Shown here: positions 53,071 through 61,824 of the stretch, piece after piece | Numbering within the stretch: the stretch's first letter is position 1 | Layout: the number at the start of each line of letters is the position of its first letter | DNA from: Agrobacterium arsenijevicii | GTDB taxonomy: Bacteria; Pseudomonadota; Alphaproteobacteria; Rhizobiales; Rhizobiaceae | Direction of reading: 5' to 3' | Length of the DNA stretch: 64,000 nucleotides | Assembly: GCA_000949895.1 (NCBI GenBank) | Contig: JWIT01000007.1 | Coordinates: forward strand, 248,001 to 312,000 | The notes under the pieces: generated by a model | The model's database searches: none | What the model was told of the DNA's origin: nothing | Seen by the model: only the letters and a program-made list of their open reading frames with translations | Made by a program: the position numbers and the translations under genes

Positions 53071-53718
53071 TCAGGGCAGCGGCACCATCGCGCGCCGCAT
53101 GATATTTGCATAGTAGCCCCAGAACAGCCGGGCGGCGACGGAGCGCCAGGGCGTCCAGAGTTCCGCCCGCGCCGCCAGCCATTTCGCATCCGGCCGTGCC
53201 TCGAGCGAAAGCGCGTGGCCCACTGCGGCCCGCAGCGCCACATCGCCGACAGGGAAAATATCCGGGTGACCACCGCAGAACATCAGGTAGACTTCCGCCG
53301 TCCACGGACCGATACCACGAAGCGCAACCAGTTCGGAAAGGGCAACACCCGCCTCCCTGCGCACCACGCCATCAAGATCGATCTGCCCTTCCGTAACCGC
53401 GCGCGCCAGCCCTTCCAGCGTCGTCGCCTTGGCACGCGAAAGGCCGAAAGTGGCGCGCAATTCCTCCGATGCGCCGAGATAATTTTCCGCCGTGACCACA
53501 CCGCCGGTGCCGGCAAGGATACGCGCCCATATGGCGTTGGCGCTGGCGCGCGACACCATCTGCGACACGACGATATGGGCAAGGCCGGCAAAGCCGGGGT
53601 CGTGAATGCGCAACTCCAGCGGACCGGCTTTTTCGATAATAAGGCTGAGAGCCGGATCAAGGCGGGCAAGATGTTCCAGACCTTCGCTGATGTCGTCGAG
53701 GCCTCTGATGATTTTCAT
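53071..53718 (-). CDS. alkA: DNA-3-methyladenine glycosylase II (AlkA-like)
   Basis: About 215 residues from ATG 53718 (53733 is possible). An HhH-GPD protein: ELVALRGIGPWTAEVYLMF is the helix-hairpin-helix and DIFPVGDVALR carries the catalytic Asp. It lacks the N-terminal TBP-like domain of E. coli AlkA (282 residues) and thus resembles the short yeast Mag1 form. It removes alkylated purines. It is divergent from gluQRS with a gap of about 57 bases, and convergent with pccR (15-base gap). Confidence 0.9.
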   Translation of the reverse strand: MKIIRGLDDISEGLEHLARLDPALSLIIEKAGPLELRIHDPGFAGLAHIVVSQMVSRASANAIWARILAGTGGVVTAENYLGASEELRATFGLSRAKATTLEGLARAVTEGQIDLDGVVRREAGVALSELVALRGIGPWTAEVYLMFCGGHPDIFPVGDVALRAAVGHALSLEARPDAKWLAARAELWTPWRSVAARLFWGYYANIMRRAMVPLP

Positions 53719-53775
53719 GTCCGCACAGTCCATATTCTCGTTGGCCCGGCACCGGGTGGCGAGGCGCTTCAAAAC

Positions 53776-54675
53776 ATGGCAGAAGAAACCATGCCTTCGC
53801 CCATCCGTCAAAAACCGGTTTATCGTTTTGCGCCGAGCCCCAATGGCTCCCTGCATCTGGGCCATGCGCTTTCCGCTTTCCTGAACCACGATATGGCGCG
53901 GGAAAATGGCGGACGCTTTCTGCTGCGCATCGAGGATATCGACCAGACACGCTGCACCCCGGAACTGGAGCAGGCGATCTTTGATGATCTTGGTTGGCTG
54001 GGGCTGGACTGGGAAAAGCCGGTGCGGCGGCAATCGGAACATTTCGATGAATATCGCACAGCACTGGACAGGCTGGTCGAGACGGGCCTCGCCTATCCGG
54101 CCTTCTTGAGTCGGGGTGAGACGAAAGCCATCGTCAGGGCCTTTGAGGCGGAAGGCAAGCTCTGGCCGCGCGATCCGGATGGCGCTCCACTATATCCGGC
54201 GATTGATCGGCAACGGCCGCGAGCGGAACGGGCAGCGCTTCTCGCATCCGGCAGACAACACGCCTGGCGCCTCGACATGGAAAAGGCGATCCGCACCGTC
54301 GGCAGCCCATTGTTCTGGCGCGAAAGCGGCGACGGGGAGACCGGGGATATCGAAGCCTTGCCTGCACTCTGGGGCGATGTGGTGTTGTCACGCTCTGACG
54401 CCCCCTCCAGCTACCATCTTTCCGTGGTCGTGGATGATGCGCTGCAAGGCATCACCCATGTGGTGCGTGGCATGGATCTGTTCCATGCAACCGCCATTCA
54501 CCGGCTGTTGCAAGAACTGCTGGGCCTGCCGCAGCCCACCTATCACCACCATCGGCTGATTTTGGGCGCGGATGGGCGCAAGCTTTCAAAAAGCGAAGGC
54601 AGCACCGGCCTTTCCTCTCTTCGCGCCGAAGGAAAAACGCCCTCAGATATCCGCAGGCTTGTCGGCCTCGTCTAG
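53776..54675 (+). CDS. gluQRS: Glutamyl-queuosine tRNA(Asp) synthetase
   Basis: 299 residues from ATG 53776 (53791 is possible). It is a truncated glutamyl-tRNA synthetase-like enzyme lacking the anticodon-binding half. Motif PSPNGSLHLGHALSA (HIGH) is near residue 23 and GADGRKLSKSEGS (KMSKS) near 265. GluQRS attaches glutamate to queuosine at position 34 of tRNA(Asp). The usual zinc Cys ligands between the two motifs are not obvious here. Its 3' end overlaps by 33 bases the stop of the convergent YihY gene. Confidence 0.93.
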   Translation: MAEETMPSPIRQKPVYRFAPSPNGSLHLGHALSAFLNHDMARENGGRFLLRIEDIDQTRCTPELEQAIFDDLGWLGLDWEKPVRRQSEHFDEYRTALDRLVETGLAYPAFLSRGETKAIVRAFEAEGKLWPRDPDGAPLYPAIDRQRPRAERAALLASGRQHAWRLDMEKAIRTVGSPLFWRESGDGETGDIEALPALWGDVVLSRSDAPSSYHLSVVVDDALQGITHVVRGMDLFHATAIHRLLQELLGLPQPTYHHHRLILGADGRKLSKSEGSTGLSSLRAEGKTPSDIRRLVGLV

Positions 54676-55560
54676 AACCTGCCCGCGGCGCGCGCTGCTA
54701 CCGCCGATATTGCGGCGGATGATCTGCCGCACCTTGTATTTCATCAGGGCGGCGTTCACCTCCGCTCCCAGCATGAAGATGACGCCCACCATATAAAGAA
54801 ACACCAGCACCACCATGACCGAGGCGAGACCGGCATAGGTTGCGGCATAATTTGCGAAGGTGGAGAGGTAATAGGCAAAGATCGCGGCACCGATGACCCA
54901 AAAGATCAGTGTCAGCAGAATACCGGGCCAGACATCCCAGATGCGGCGTTTGCCGGCCGGAAGCCATAGATGCGCCGCCACCAGACCCGCCGTCAGCATG
55001 ACGATGGTGCCGTAAAGGCCAAGGCTGGAAACCGTATTCAACGCGTCGGTCAGCCAGGGAAACCGCTGCTCGGCAAAGGACATAGCAACCGGCACGGCAA
55101 CAAGCACGATGCTGATGCCGGTAAACACAATGACAGCGATCAGCACATAAAGCAGGCTGAGCAGGCGGGTAATGTACCACCAGCGCGTTTCTGTCACACG
55201 ATAGGCGCGGTTGAGCGAGATTCTGAGTGCCTCAACACCGTTGGAAGCGAAGTATGCCGCCGCCAGCACCGAAATCGTCAGCAGTCCACCGCGCGGAATG
55301 GTCAGGACCTGCTGCACCTGCGCCGCAAGCGGCCCGGCGATCGCTTCCGGCCAGGTATCGAAAATCAGATGCACCGCCGTTTCGGAAAACTGGTCGGCGC
55401 CAAGAAAACCGGCCAGAGCCGTGCCGAAGATCAGGAACGGGAATAGCGCCAGCAGAATGGACAGCGCCATATGGCTCGCCATCGCCCAGCCGTCATCCTC
55501 GGCGAAATGGGAATAGGCATCGAAGGCAACCTTGCCTGCCAGGCGCACTGCGGCAACCAT
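54643..55560 (-). CDS. YihY/BrkB-family membrane protein
   Basis: 305 residues from ATG 55560, after GGAGGTG. Six hydrophobic segments; ASHMALSILLALFPFLIF and GVEALRISLNRAYRVTETRW are typical of the family formerly called RNase BN. Function in bacteria is unknown. The C-terminal 45 residues are polar and basic (KYKVRQIIRRNIGGSSARRG). It lies convergent to gluQRS with overlapping ends, which is unusual but consistent with both frames being intact. Confidence 0.9.
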   Translation of the reverse strand: MVAAVRLAGKVAFDAYSHFAEDDGWAMASHMALSILLALFPFLIFGTALAGFLGADQFSETAVHLIFDTWPEAIAGPLAAQVQQVLTIPRGGLLTISVLAAAYFASNGVEALRISLNRAYRVTETRWWYITRLLSLLYVLIAVIVFTGISIVLVAVPVAMSFAEQRFPWLTDALNTVSSLGLYGTIVMLTAGLVAAHLWLPAGKRRIWDVWPGILLTLIFWVIGAAIFAYYLSTFANYAATYAGLASVMVVLVFLYMVGVIFMLGAEVNAALMKYKVRQIIRRNIGGSSARRGQVLDEADKPADI

Positions 55561-55742
55561 GTCACCTCCATTCATCGGCATTTCATTTGTAACTTCGCCC
55601 CGAATATGGGAAATCACCTCTGCTTTGTACAGCGCACAAACCCGCCTTTCGGTTCCCGACGGGGTACAGATTTTGCGCAATGCAATTTTCACGGGCCGGA
55701 CCATCGGGCCAGAGCAACATTCGGCTTTCCGGAGCGGCATAG

Positions 55743-56576
55743 ATGCCTGAAAAACCCGTCATCATCATCACCGGATGTTCCTCGGGCATCGGCGCCCATT
55801 GCGCCGGTGCACTCCACCGCGACGGCTGGCGGGTGTTTGCCACCGTGCGGCGCATCGTCGATATGGCCGCGCTCGAAAATCAGGGCATCGAAACCCTGAT
55901 CATGGATTACACCAAGCCGGAAACCATCGCCGCCCTGATAGATACGGTCGCCGCCAGAACCGGAGGCCGCATCGACGCGCTCTTCAACAACGGCGCCTAT
56001 GGCCAGCCGGGTGCTGTGGAGGATCTGCCTGTCGAAGTGCTGCGGCAGCAATTCGAAACCAACGTCTTCGGCTGGCATGATCTGACGCGGCGGGTCATTC
56101 CGTTCATGCGCAAGCGCGGTTCAGGCCGCATCGTGCATTGCTCCTCCATTCTCGGCCTCGTTCCCTATCGTTATCGCGGCGCCTATACCGCATCGAAATT
56201 CGCGATCGAAGGGCTGGGCGTCACCCTGCGCATGGAGCTTCAGGGCAGCGGCATCCATGTGAGCCTGATCGAACCGGGGCCGATCACCTCGAAATTCACC
56301 ACGACGGCACTTGCCCATGTCAGGGACAAGATCGATCTCGAGAACTCGGCCCATGCGGTAGAATACAAGCGCCAGCTGGCGCGCATGGACGGGTCCGGCC
56401 CGGTCAACCGTCACAAGCTCGGCCCCGAGGCCGTTTATACCGTGTTGAAACACGCCCTGACCGCTACGAAGCCGAAACCCCATTATCCCGTTACCGTTCC
56501 AGCCAAACAGGGGCTGTTGCTGAAACGGCTCTTGCCTGCCGGACTGTTCTATCGTCTGCTGCGCAGATTCGATTGA
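55743..56576 (+). CDS. Short-chain dehydrogenase/reductase
   Basis: 277 residues. The N-terminal TGCSSGIGAHCAGAL binds NAD(P), NNGAYGQPG is the NAG-type motif, SSILG holds the catalytic Ser and YTASK (near residue 153) the Tyr-Lys pair. The long C-terminus (about 80 residues past the core) resembles that of steroid- or retinol-type SDRs. The substrate is unknown. It is followed at 15 bases by a small membrane protein gene, suggesting one transcript. Confidence 0.93.
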   Translation: MPEKPVIIITGCSSGIGAHCAGALHRDGWRVFATVRRIVDMAALENQGIETLIMDYTKPETIAALIDTVAARTGGRIDALFNNGAYGQPGAVEDLPVEVLRQQFETNVFGWHDLTRRVIPFMRKRGSGRIVHCSSILGLVPYRYRGAYTASKFAIEGLGVTLRMELQGSGIHVSLIEPGPITSKFTTTALAHVRDKIDLENSAHAVEYKRQLARMDGSGPVNRHKLGPEAVYTVLKHALTATKPKPHYPVTVPAKQGLLLKRLLPAGLFYRLLRRFD

Positions 56577-56591
56577 GGAGGAGTACCCCGC

Positions 56592-56789
56592 ATGTCCGGC
56601 TTCACTACCGTTCTGGCCCTTATCGTCATGGGCCTCGTTGTCATCGTGCTGATACGAGGCCTTTTCAACATGTTGAAAGGCCAGGACGCCAACCGCTCCA
56701 ACAAGCTGATGCAGCTTCGCCTGCTGCTGCAGGCCATCGCCATCGCGCTGATCATGCTGACGCTGTGGCTCACCGGTGGCGGCCGCTGA
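56592..56789 (+). CDS. Twin-transmembrane small protein
   Basis: 65 residues with two membrane helices (TTVLALIVMGLVVIVLIRGL and LLLQAIAIALIMLTLWLTG) joined by a short polar loop. A good GAGGAG site precedes the ATG. Its stop lies one base before the next start codon at 56791, so translation is likely coupled to the adenosyltransferase. Members occur widely next to this adenosyltransferase in rhizobia; function unknown. Confidence 0.85.
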   Translation: MSGFTTVLALIVMGLVVIVLIRGLFNMLKGQDANRSNKLMQLRLLLQAIAIALIMLTLWLTGGGR

Positions 56790-56790
56790 C

Positions 56791-57369
56791 ATGGTGAAGC
56801 TGAACAAGATCTACACCCGCACCGGTGACAAAGGCACGACGGCGCTGGTTTCCGGCCCGCGCCGCCTGAAGCACGACCTTCGCGTCGAGGCCTATGGCAC
56901 GGTGGACGAGACGAATTCGGCGATCGGCGTGGCGCGGCTTCATACCCGCGGAATGGAAAAGCTTGATGCCATGCTGTTCCGCATCCAGAACGACCTTTTC
57001 GACCTCGGCGCCGATCTTGCCACCCCGGAAACCGATGAGCCGCCGGCCTACGAGCCGCTCCGCATTATCGAAAGCCAGGTCACACGGCTGGAAAACGAAA
57101 TCGATGACCTCAATGCCACACTCGAACCGCTGACCTCCTTCGTGCTGCCGGGCGGCAATGCGGCGGCGGCCAACCTGCACCTGGCGCGCACCATCTGCCG
57201 CCGGGCGGAACGGCTGATGGTGGAACTTTCGGTCACCGAGGCCGAGATCGTCAGCCCGGCTGCCATCAAATATGCCAACCGCCTGTCCGACTTCCTGTTT
57301 GTTGCCGCCCGTTTCGCCAATGATGCCGGCAAGGCAGACATATTGTGGGTTCCCGGCAAGAACCGCTAA
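56791..57369 (+). CDS. Cob(I)alamin adenosyltransferase, PduO type
   Basis: 192 residues from ATG 56791. The start KIYTRTGDKGTTALVSG is the ATP-binding loop of PduO/MMAB enzymes and FVLPGGNAAAANLHLARTICRRAER, near residue 120, forms the second conserved part. It makes adenosylcobalamin, the cofactor needed by methylmalonyl-CoA mutase. It is not the CobO/CobA type. It lies in a short operon with the twin-TM gene and probably the rhomboid gene. Confidence 0.95.
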   Translation: MVKLNKIYTRTGDKGTTALVSGPRRLKHDLRVEAYGTVDETNSAIGVARLHTRGMEKLDAMLFRIQNDLFDLGADLATPETDEPPAYEPLRIIESQVTRLENEIDDLNATLEPLTSFVLPGGNAAAANLHLARTICRRAERLMVELSVTEAEIVSPAAIKYANRLSDFLFVAARFANDAGKADILWVPGKNR

Positions 57370-57401
57370 AGCGCACCGGTTGCGCAAACGAAGGGCATTC
57401 G

Positions 57402-58175
57402 ATGTTCATACCGCTGCACGATGCGAATTCCCTCAAACACATCCGGCTGCAATATGTCACAATCGGCCTGATCGTGGTCAATGTGCTGGTCTGGCTGTTC
57501 ACCGGCGTGTTCGCCAGCGATGTGCAGGCCAATGCCGCAGCGCTCGGCCTCGGTTTCATTCCGGCTGTTGTGTTCGATTACGCCTATCTGGAGCCTGCCT
57601 TGCAGGTGGTGCCGGATGATCTGACTGTCGTCACCTATGCGTTCCTGCATCTGGATTTCTGGCATCTGGCGGGGAACATGCTATTTTTGTGGGTCTTCGG
57701 CGACAATGTCGAGGACGCGCTCGGCCATTTCCGTTTCCTGATCTTTTACATCGTCTGCGCCATTGCCGGCGCGCTGTTGCACGGCTTCGTCGCCCCCACA
57801 TCGGAAGGGCCGTTGATCGGCGCATCGGGCGCGGTTTCCGGCGTCGTCGCGGCTTATTTTCTCCTGCATCCCAAGGTGCGCGTCTGGGTGCTGGTGTTCA
57901 TGCGCATTCCGCTTCCCCTGCCCGCCTTCATTCCGCTGGCGCTGTGGATCGGCCAGCAGTTCCTGATGCTGGCGCTCGGGCTGGAGGAAAACGTCTCCTG
58001 GGGCGCGCATGTCGGCGGTATATTGGCGGGTGCCGTAATGGTGATTTTCATGCGCAGGCCGGGCGTTCCCCTGTTCGACCGCACTATTGTTCCGCCGAGG
58101 GCGGCGCAGTTCAAGAATCCGTCGCAAACGGCAGGGTTGTCGCAAATCGAACGGGGCTATGACGGGAGCAGATGA
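57402..58175 (+). CDS. Rhomboid-family intramembrane serine protease
   Basis: 257 residues from ATG 57402 (GAAGG upstream). Catalytic motif GASGAVSG (Ser near residue 140), the HxxxN pair in HLAGNMLFLWVFG and the late catalytic His in WGAHVGG are all present, with six membrane helices. Rhomboids cut membrane proteins within the bilayer. A soluble tail of about 45 residues follows. The gene is 32 bases behind the adenosyltransferase. Confidence 0.94.
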   Translation: MFIPLHDANSLKHIRLQYVTIGLIVVNVLVWLFTGVFASDVQANAAALGLGFIPAVVFDYAYLEPALQVVPDDLTVVTYAFLHLDFWHLAGNMLFLWVFGDNVEDALGHFRFLIFYIVCAIAGALLHGFVAPTSEGPLIGASGAVSGVVAAYFLLHPKVRVWVLVFMRIPLPLPAFIPLALWIGQQFLMLALGLEENVSWGAHVGGILAGAVMVIFMRRPGVPLFDRTIVPPRAAQFKNPSQTAGLSQIERGYDGSR

Positions 58176-58198
58176 GCCCGTGACGAAGAGATAATTTA

Positions 58199-58220
58199 TT
58201 TACGTTAACGTCAACGTAAG
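58199..58220. promoter_or_regulatory. LiuR-like operator upstream of etfBA
   Basis: TTTACGTTAACGTCAA (58199-58214) continues as CGTAAG, giving two overlapping imperfect palindromes built from ACGT half-sites. This matches the TTkACGTnnACGTmAA-type motif described for MerR-family LiuR regulators, which control branched-chain amino acid and acyl-CoA breakdown, including etf genes, in several proteobacteria. No LiuR gene is in the window. Confidence 0.55.
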
Positions 58221-58357
58221 ATATGCCTTGCGTGCATGTGATAATGAACATTGCTCCGTTGTGTTTGCGGGAAAAATGCTTATCCATGTCGCCAACCTGT
58301 TTTTGGAGGTCCGCGCGGTTCATCGCCTCGCGGACAGGAGTTTGAGGAAAACCGCCG

Positions 58358-59104
58358 ATGAAGATCCTTGTCCCAGTCAAACGAGTTGTTGATTACAACG
58401 TCAAGATCCGTGTGAAATCGGATGGTTCGGGCGTTGAGCTTGCTAATGTGAAGATGTCGATGAACCCGTTCGACGAAATCTCGGTGGAAGAGGCTCTGCG
58501 GCTGAAAGAAGCCGGCAAGGCCGAAGAAGTCGTGGTCGTGTCGATCGGCCCGGCCAAGGCGGAAGAGACGCTGCGCACGGCGCTCGCCATGGGTGCCGAC
58601 CGCGCCATCCTGATCGAGACCGACGAAACGGTCGAGCCGCTGGCCGTCGCCAAGCTCCTGAAGGGCGTGGCGGAAGCCGAACAGCCCGGCCTCGTCATCG
58701 TTGGCAAGCAGGCAATCGACGACGACAGCAACCAGACCGGCCAGATGCTGGCCGCCCTTCTCGGCTGGGGCCAGGGCACCTTCGCCTCCAAGGTCGTACC
58801 AGCAGACGGCAAGGTCGCTGTGACCCGTGAAGTCGATGGCGGTTTGCAGACGATCGAGCTGAAACTTCCCGCCGTCGTCACCACCGATCTTCGTCTGAAC
58901 GAGCCGCGTTATGCCTCGCTGCCGAACATCATGAAGGCAAAGAAGAAGCCGCTCGACAAGAAGACCCCGGCCGATTTCGGCGTCGATGTCACGCCGCGTC
59001 TGAAGGTGCTGAAGACCGAGGAGCCTGCGGGCCGCAAGGCCGGCATCAAGGTCGGCTCGGTAGCCGAACTCGTCGAAAAGCTCAAAGCCGACGGCGTCCT
59101 CTAA
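58358..59104 (+). CDS. etfB: Electron transfer flavoprotein, beta subunit
   Basis: 248 residues. [20 protein letters not shown] and [19 protein letters not shown] are typical of EtfB, and [20 protein letters not shown] contributes to AMP binding. With EtfA it passes electrons from acyl-CoA dehydrogenases to the quinone pool. The gene is the first of the etfBA pair; the start has AGGAAAACC upstream. Confidence 0.97.
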   Translation: MKILVPVKRVVDYNVKIRVKSDGSGVELANVKMSMNPFDEISVEEALRLKEAGKAEEVVVVSIGPAKAEETLRTALAMGADRAILIETDETVEPLAVAKLLKGVAEAEQPGLVIVGKQAIDDDSNQTGQMLAALLGWGQGTFASKVVPADGKVAVTREVDGGLQTIELKLPAVVTTDLRLNEPRYASLPNIMKAKKKPLDKKTPADFGVDVTPRLKVLKTEEPAGRKAGIKVGSVAELVEKLKADGVL

Positions 59105-59129
59105 GGTTTCGGAAAAGGGAGATTACATC

Positions 59130-60059
59130 ATGGCCATTCTTCTTCTGGCAGAACACGACAACGCAACCCTTTCCGACCTGACGGCAAAGACGCTGACGGC
59201 GGCAACGCAGATCGGCGGCGACGTCCACGTTCTGGTCGCCGGTTCTGGCGCAAAGGGTGCCGCAGACGCGGCGGCGAAGCTTTCCGGCGTTGCCAAGGTA
59301 CTGCTTGCCGACGACGCATCCTATGCCAACGCGCTCGCCGAGCCGCTGGCGGCGTTGATCGTTTCGCTCGCACCCTCCTATGACGTCATCATCGCGCCGG
59401 CCACCGCATCGGCCAAGAACGTCACTCCGCGCGTGGCGGCTCTTCTCGATGTGGCCCAGATCTCGGAAATCATCGAGGTCGTCAGCCCGGATACGTTCAA
59501 GCGCCCGATCTATGCCGGCAACGCCATCCAGACGGTGCAGGCAAGCGATGCCAAGAAGGTCATCACCGTGCGCCCGACCGCCTTTGCGGCCGCCGCTGAA
59601 GGCGGTTCGGCACCGGTGGAGGCGATCGGTGCTGCCGAAAACCCCGGCGTTTCCGTTTTCGTGTCCGACGCGCTGGCCTCTTCCGACCGGCCGGAACTGA
59701 CATCTGCGAAGATCATCATCTCGGGTGGCCGCGCACTCGGCTCCTCGGAGAAGTTCCGCGAAGTGATCCTGCCGGTTGCCGACAAGCTCGGTGCAGCCGT
59801 TGGCGCATCGCGTGCAGCCGTCGATGCCGGCTATGCGCCGAACGACTGGCAGGTCGGTCAGACCGGCAAGGTCGTCGCGCCGCAGCTTTACATCGCTGCC
59901 GGCATTTCGGGCGCCATCCAGCATCTGGCCGGCATGAAGGACTCCAAGGTCATCGTTGCCATCAACAAGGACGAGGAAGCGCCGATCTTCCAGGTTGCCG
60001 ATTACGGCCTCGTCGCAGACCTGTTCGAGGCTCTGCCGGAACTCCAGAAGGCACTGTGA
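59130..60059 (+). CDS. etfA: Electron transfer flavoprotein, alpha subunit
   Basis: 309 residues. The FAD-binding C-terminal domain is marked by [13 protein letters not shown] near residue 195 and [20 protein letters not shown] near 245, followed by [20 protein letters not shown]. It is 25 bases behind etfB and ends at a strong terminator. Confidence 0.97.
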   Translation: MAILLLAEHDNATLSDLTAKTLTAATQIGGDVHVLVAGSGAKGAADAAAKLSGVAKVLLADDASYANALAEPLAALIVSLAPSYDVIIAPATASAKNVTPRVAALLDVAQISEIIEVVSPDTFKRPIYAGNAIQTVQASDAKKVITVRPTAFAAAAEGGSAPVEAIGAAENPGVSVFVSDALASSDRPELTSAKIIISGGRALGSSEKFREVILPVADKLGAAVGASRAAVDAGYAPNDWQVGQTGKVVAPQLYIAAGISGAIQHLAGMKDSKVIVAINKDEEAPIFQVADYGLVADLFEALPELQKAL

Positions 60060-60075
60060 TTTTAAGCAGTTAACC

Positions 60076-60115
60076 AAAGGCGGCGCGTTTTTTGAACGCG
60101 CCGCCTTCTCTTTTG
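60076..60115 (+). terminator. Rho-independent terminator after etfA
   Basis: AAGGCGGCGCGTT paired with AACGCGCCGCCTT around a short T-rich loop, followed by TCTCTTTT. It separates etfBA from the 3-hydroxybutyryl-CoA dehydrogenase gene, which must then have its own promoter. Confidence 0.85.
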
Positions 60116-60176
60116 CGGCGATATGCGTAACATCGCCGCAAATGACGCAGATGAAATCCCACGAGGAGACCAGCAT

Positions 60177-61058
60177 ATGACCGCCCCCTTTAAAAACATC
60201 GGTATCATCGGAGCCGGTCAAATGGGTTGCGGCATCGCGCATGTTTCCGCCTTGGCCGGTTACAAGGTCCATATTTACGATCTTTCCAAGGATGGCATCG
60301 AAGCCGGCCTTGCCACGATCAACGGCAATCTTGCCCGCCAGGTTACCAACGGCAAGCTTTCCGACGACGCCCGCAAAGAGGCGCTCGCGCTCATCAGCGG
60401 CTCGACGGATATCAACGATCTGGCGCCGATGGATCTGGTGATCGAGGCCGCGACCGAAAACGAGGAAATCAAGCGCAAGATTTATGCGCAGGTCTGCCCG
60501 GTGTTGAAGCCCGAGGCGCTTTTGGCCACCAACACCTCGTCGCTCTCCATCACCCGCCTTGCATCCGCAACCGACCGTCCCGAACAGTTCATGGGCATCC
60601 ACTTCATGAATCCGGTGCCTGTGATGAAGCTGGTGGAGCTGGTGCGCGGCATCGCCACCAACGAAAAGACCTTCGACGCAGCAAAGGACTATGTGCGGAC
60701 GCTGGAAAAGGCGATCACCGTCGCTGAGGATTTTCCGGCTTTCATCGTCAACCGCATCCTGCTGCCGATGATCAACGAGGCAATCTATACGCTGTACGAG
60801 GGCGTCGGTTCGGTGGAAGCCATCGACACAGCCATGCGGCTCGGCGCCAACCATCCGATGGGACCGTTGCAGCTTGCCGACTTCATCGGTCTCGACACCT
60901 GTTTGTCGATCATGCAGGTGCTGCACGACGGTCTGGCCGACAGCAAATACCGCCCCTGCCCGCTGCTGGTCAAATATGTCGAGGCCGGCTGGCTCGGCCG
61001 CAAATCCGGCCGCGGCTTTTACGACTATCGCGGCGAGACGCCGGTTCCGACACGCTGA
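60177..61058 (+). CDS. hbdA: 3-hydroxybutyryl-CoA dehydrogenase
   Basis: 293 residues from ATG 60177, after GAGGAG. N-terminal Rossmann motif IGIIGAGQMGCGIAHVSALAG, catalytic MGIHFMNPVPVMKLVELV with the essential His near residue 140, and DFPAFIVNRILLPMINEA near 185. It oxidises (S)-3-hydroxybutyryl-CoA to acetoacetyl-CoA with NAD(P). The gene is not fused to an enoyl-CoA hydratase, in contrast to FadB-type enzymes. Confidence 0.95.
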   Translation: MTAPFKNIGIIGAGQMGCGIAHVSALAGYKVHIYDLSKDGIEAGLATINGNLARQVTNGKLSDDARKEALALISGSTDINDLAPMDLVIEAATENEEIKRKIYAQVCPVLKPEALLATNTSSLSITRLASATDRPEQFMGIHFMNPVPVMKLVELVRGIATNEKTFDAAKDYVRTLEKAITVAEDFPAFIVNRILLPMINEAIYTLYEGVGSVEAIDTAMRLGANHPMGPLQLADFIGLDTCLSIMQVLHDGLADSKYRPCPLLVKYVEAGWLGRKSGRGFYDYRGETPVPTR

Positions 61059-61096
61059 GGCGCAAGAGATAGTCCTCAGACAGAATGCCGGACGAG

Positions 61097-61115
61097 GGGA
61101 GGGAAAATCCCTCCC
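61097..61115. terminator. Probable bidirectional terminator between hbdA and tlpA
   Basis: GGGAGGGA, three A, TCCCTCCC: a perfect eight-base stem in the gap between two convergent genes (stops at 61058 and 61132). The flanking tails are only moderately T-rich. Confidence 0.6.
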
Positions 61116-61131
61116 GCACGGGCTGGAAAAA

Positions 61132-61800
61132 TTATTTAGCCTTCACCGCCGATACCAACGCCTTGGCATCCTCGCTGTCCCAGGTTGCCGGGCCGTTCAT
61201 GGCGGCAAGCAAGCAGCCTTTTTCGTCCAGAAGCAACGTGGCGGGAAGGCCGAAGGCCAGCCCTTCTTTTTTCAGCACGTTGAAGACGCCCATGGAACTG
61301 TCGCGATAGAGCTTCAGCGCGTCGATCTTGTATTCGTCCATGAAGGCTTTCGGTTTTTCATCCGCGCCGGTATCGATATTGACGGCAACGACTTCGAAAC
61401 CGTCGTTGCCCTTTTCTTTCTCGAGCGCGTTCAGCGCAGGCATTTCCTCCCGGCACGGCACACACCAGGTGGCCCACAGGTTGAGGAGAACCGCCTTGCC
61501 CTTGAGATCGGCAAGCGACATGTCCGACCCTTGCGGCCCCTTGAAGGACAGCGGGATGACGCGCGGTGTATCCGTGGCCGACATGGCCGCCACCTGGCCT
61601 TTCAGAAGGGGTTTCAGCGAGGCGATGCGGTTTGCCGCACCCTCACATAAACCACCCTCGGCAACCGCTGCCCCTTGAACCGGGCTCTCAGACCCAATAT
61701 GCCTGAACCAGACCGCACCCGCGCCGAACACGACACCGGCAACGGCAGCAATTGCAACCAATCTGGCGGAAGGAAGCCTGAACGGCCTTTTTTCTGTCAT
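61132..61800 (-). CDS. tlpA: TlpA-type membrane-anchored thiol-disulfide reductase
   Basis: 222 residues with one N-terminal membrane anchor ([19 protein letters not shown]) and a periplasmic thioredoxin fold. [18 protein letters not shown] holds the WCVPC active site near residue 112, and [12 protein letters not shown] the cis-Pro. An additional Cys lies near residue 52 (GGLCEGA), paired in TlpA by another in KGCLLA. TlpA reduces copper-site cysteines for cytochrome oxidase assembly. It is divergent from argH with 24 bases between the start codons. Confidence 0.94.
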   Translation of the reverse strand: MTEKRPFRLPSARLVAIAAVAGVVFGAGAVWFRHIGSESPVQGAAVAEGGLCEGAANRIASLKPLLKGQVAAMSATDTPRVIPLSFKGPQGSDMSLADLKGKAVLLNLWATWCVPCREEMPALNALEKEKGNDGFEVVAVNIDTGADEKPKAFMDEYKIDALKLYRDSSMGVFNVLKKEGLAFGLPATLLLDEKGCLLAAMNGPATWDSEDAKALVSAVKAK

Positions 61801-61824
61801 CGAATACTCCAGGGCACTGAGAAC

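Noticed and set aside
59082..60926. A 614-codon minus-strand frame across etfA and hbdA
   Set aside because: It crosses a strong terminator and two well-identified genes on the other strand; the translation has no recognisable domain.
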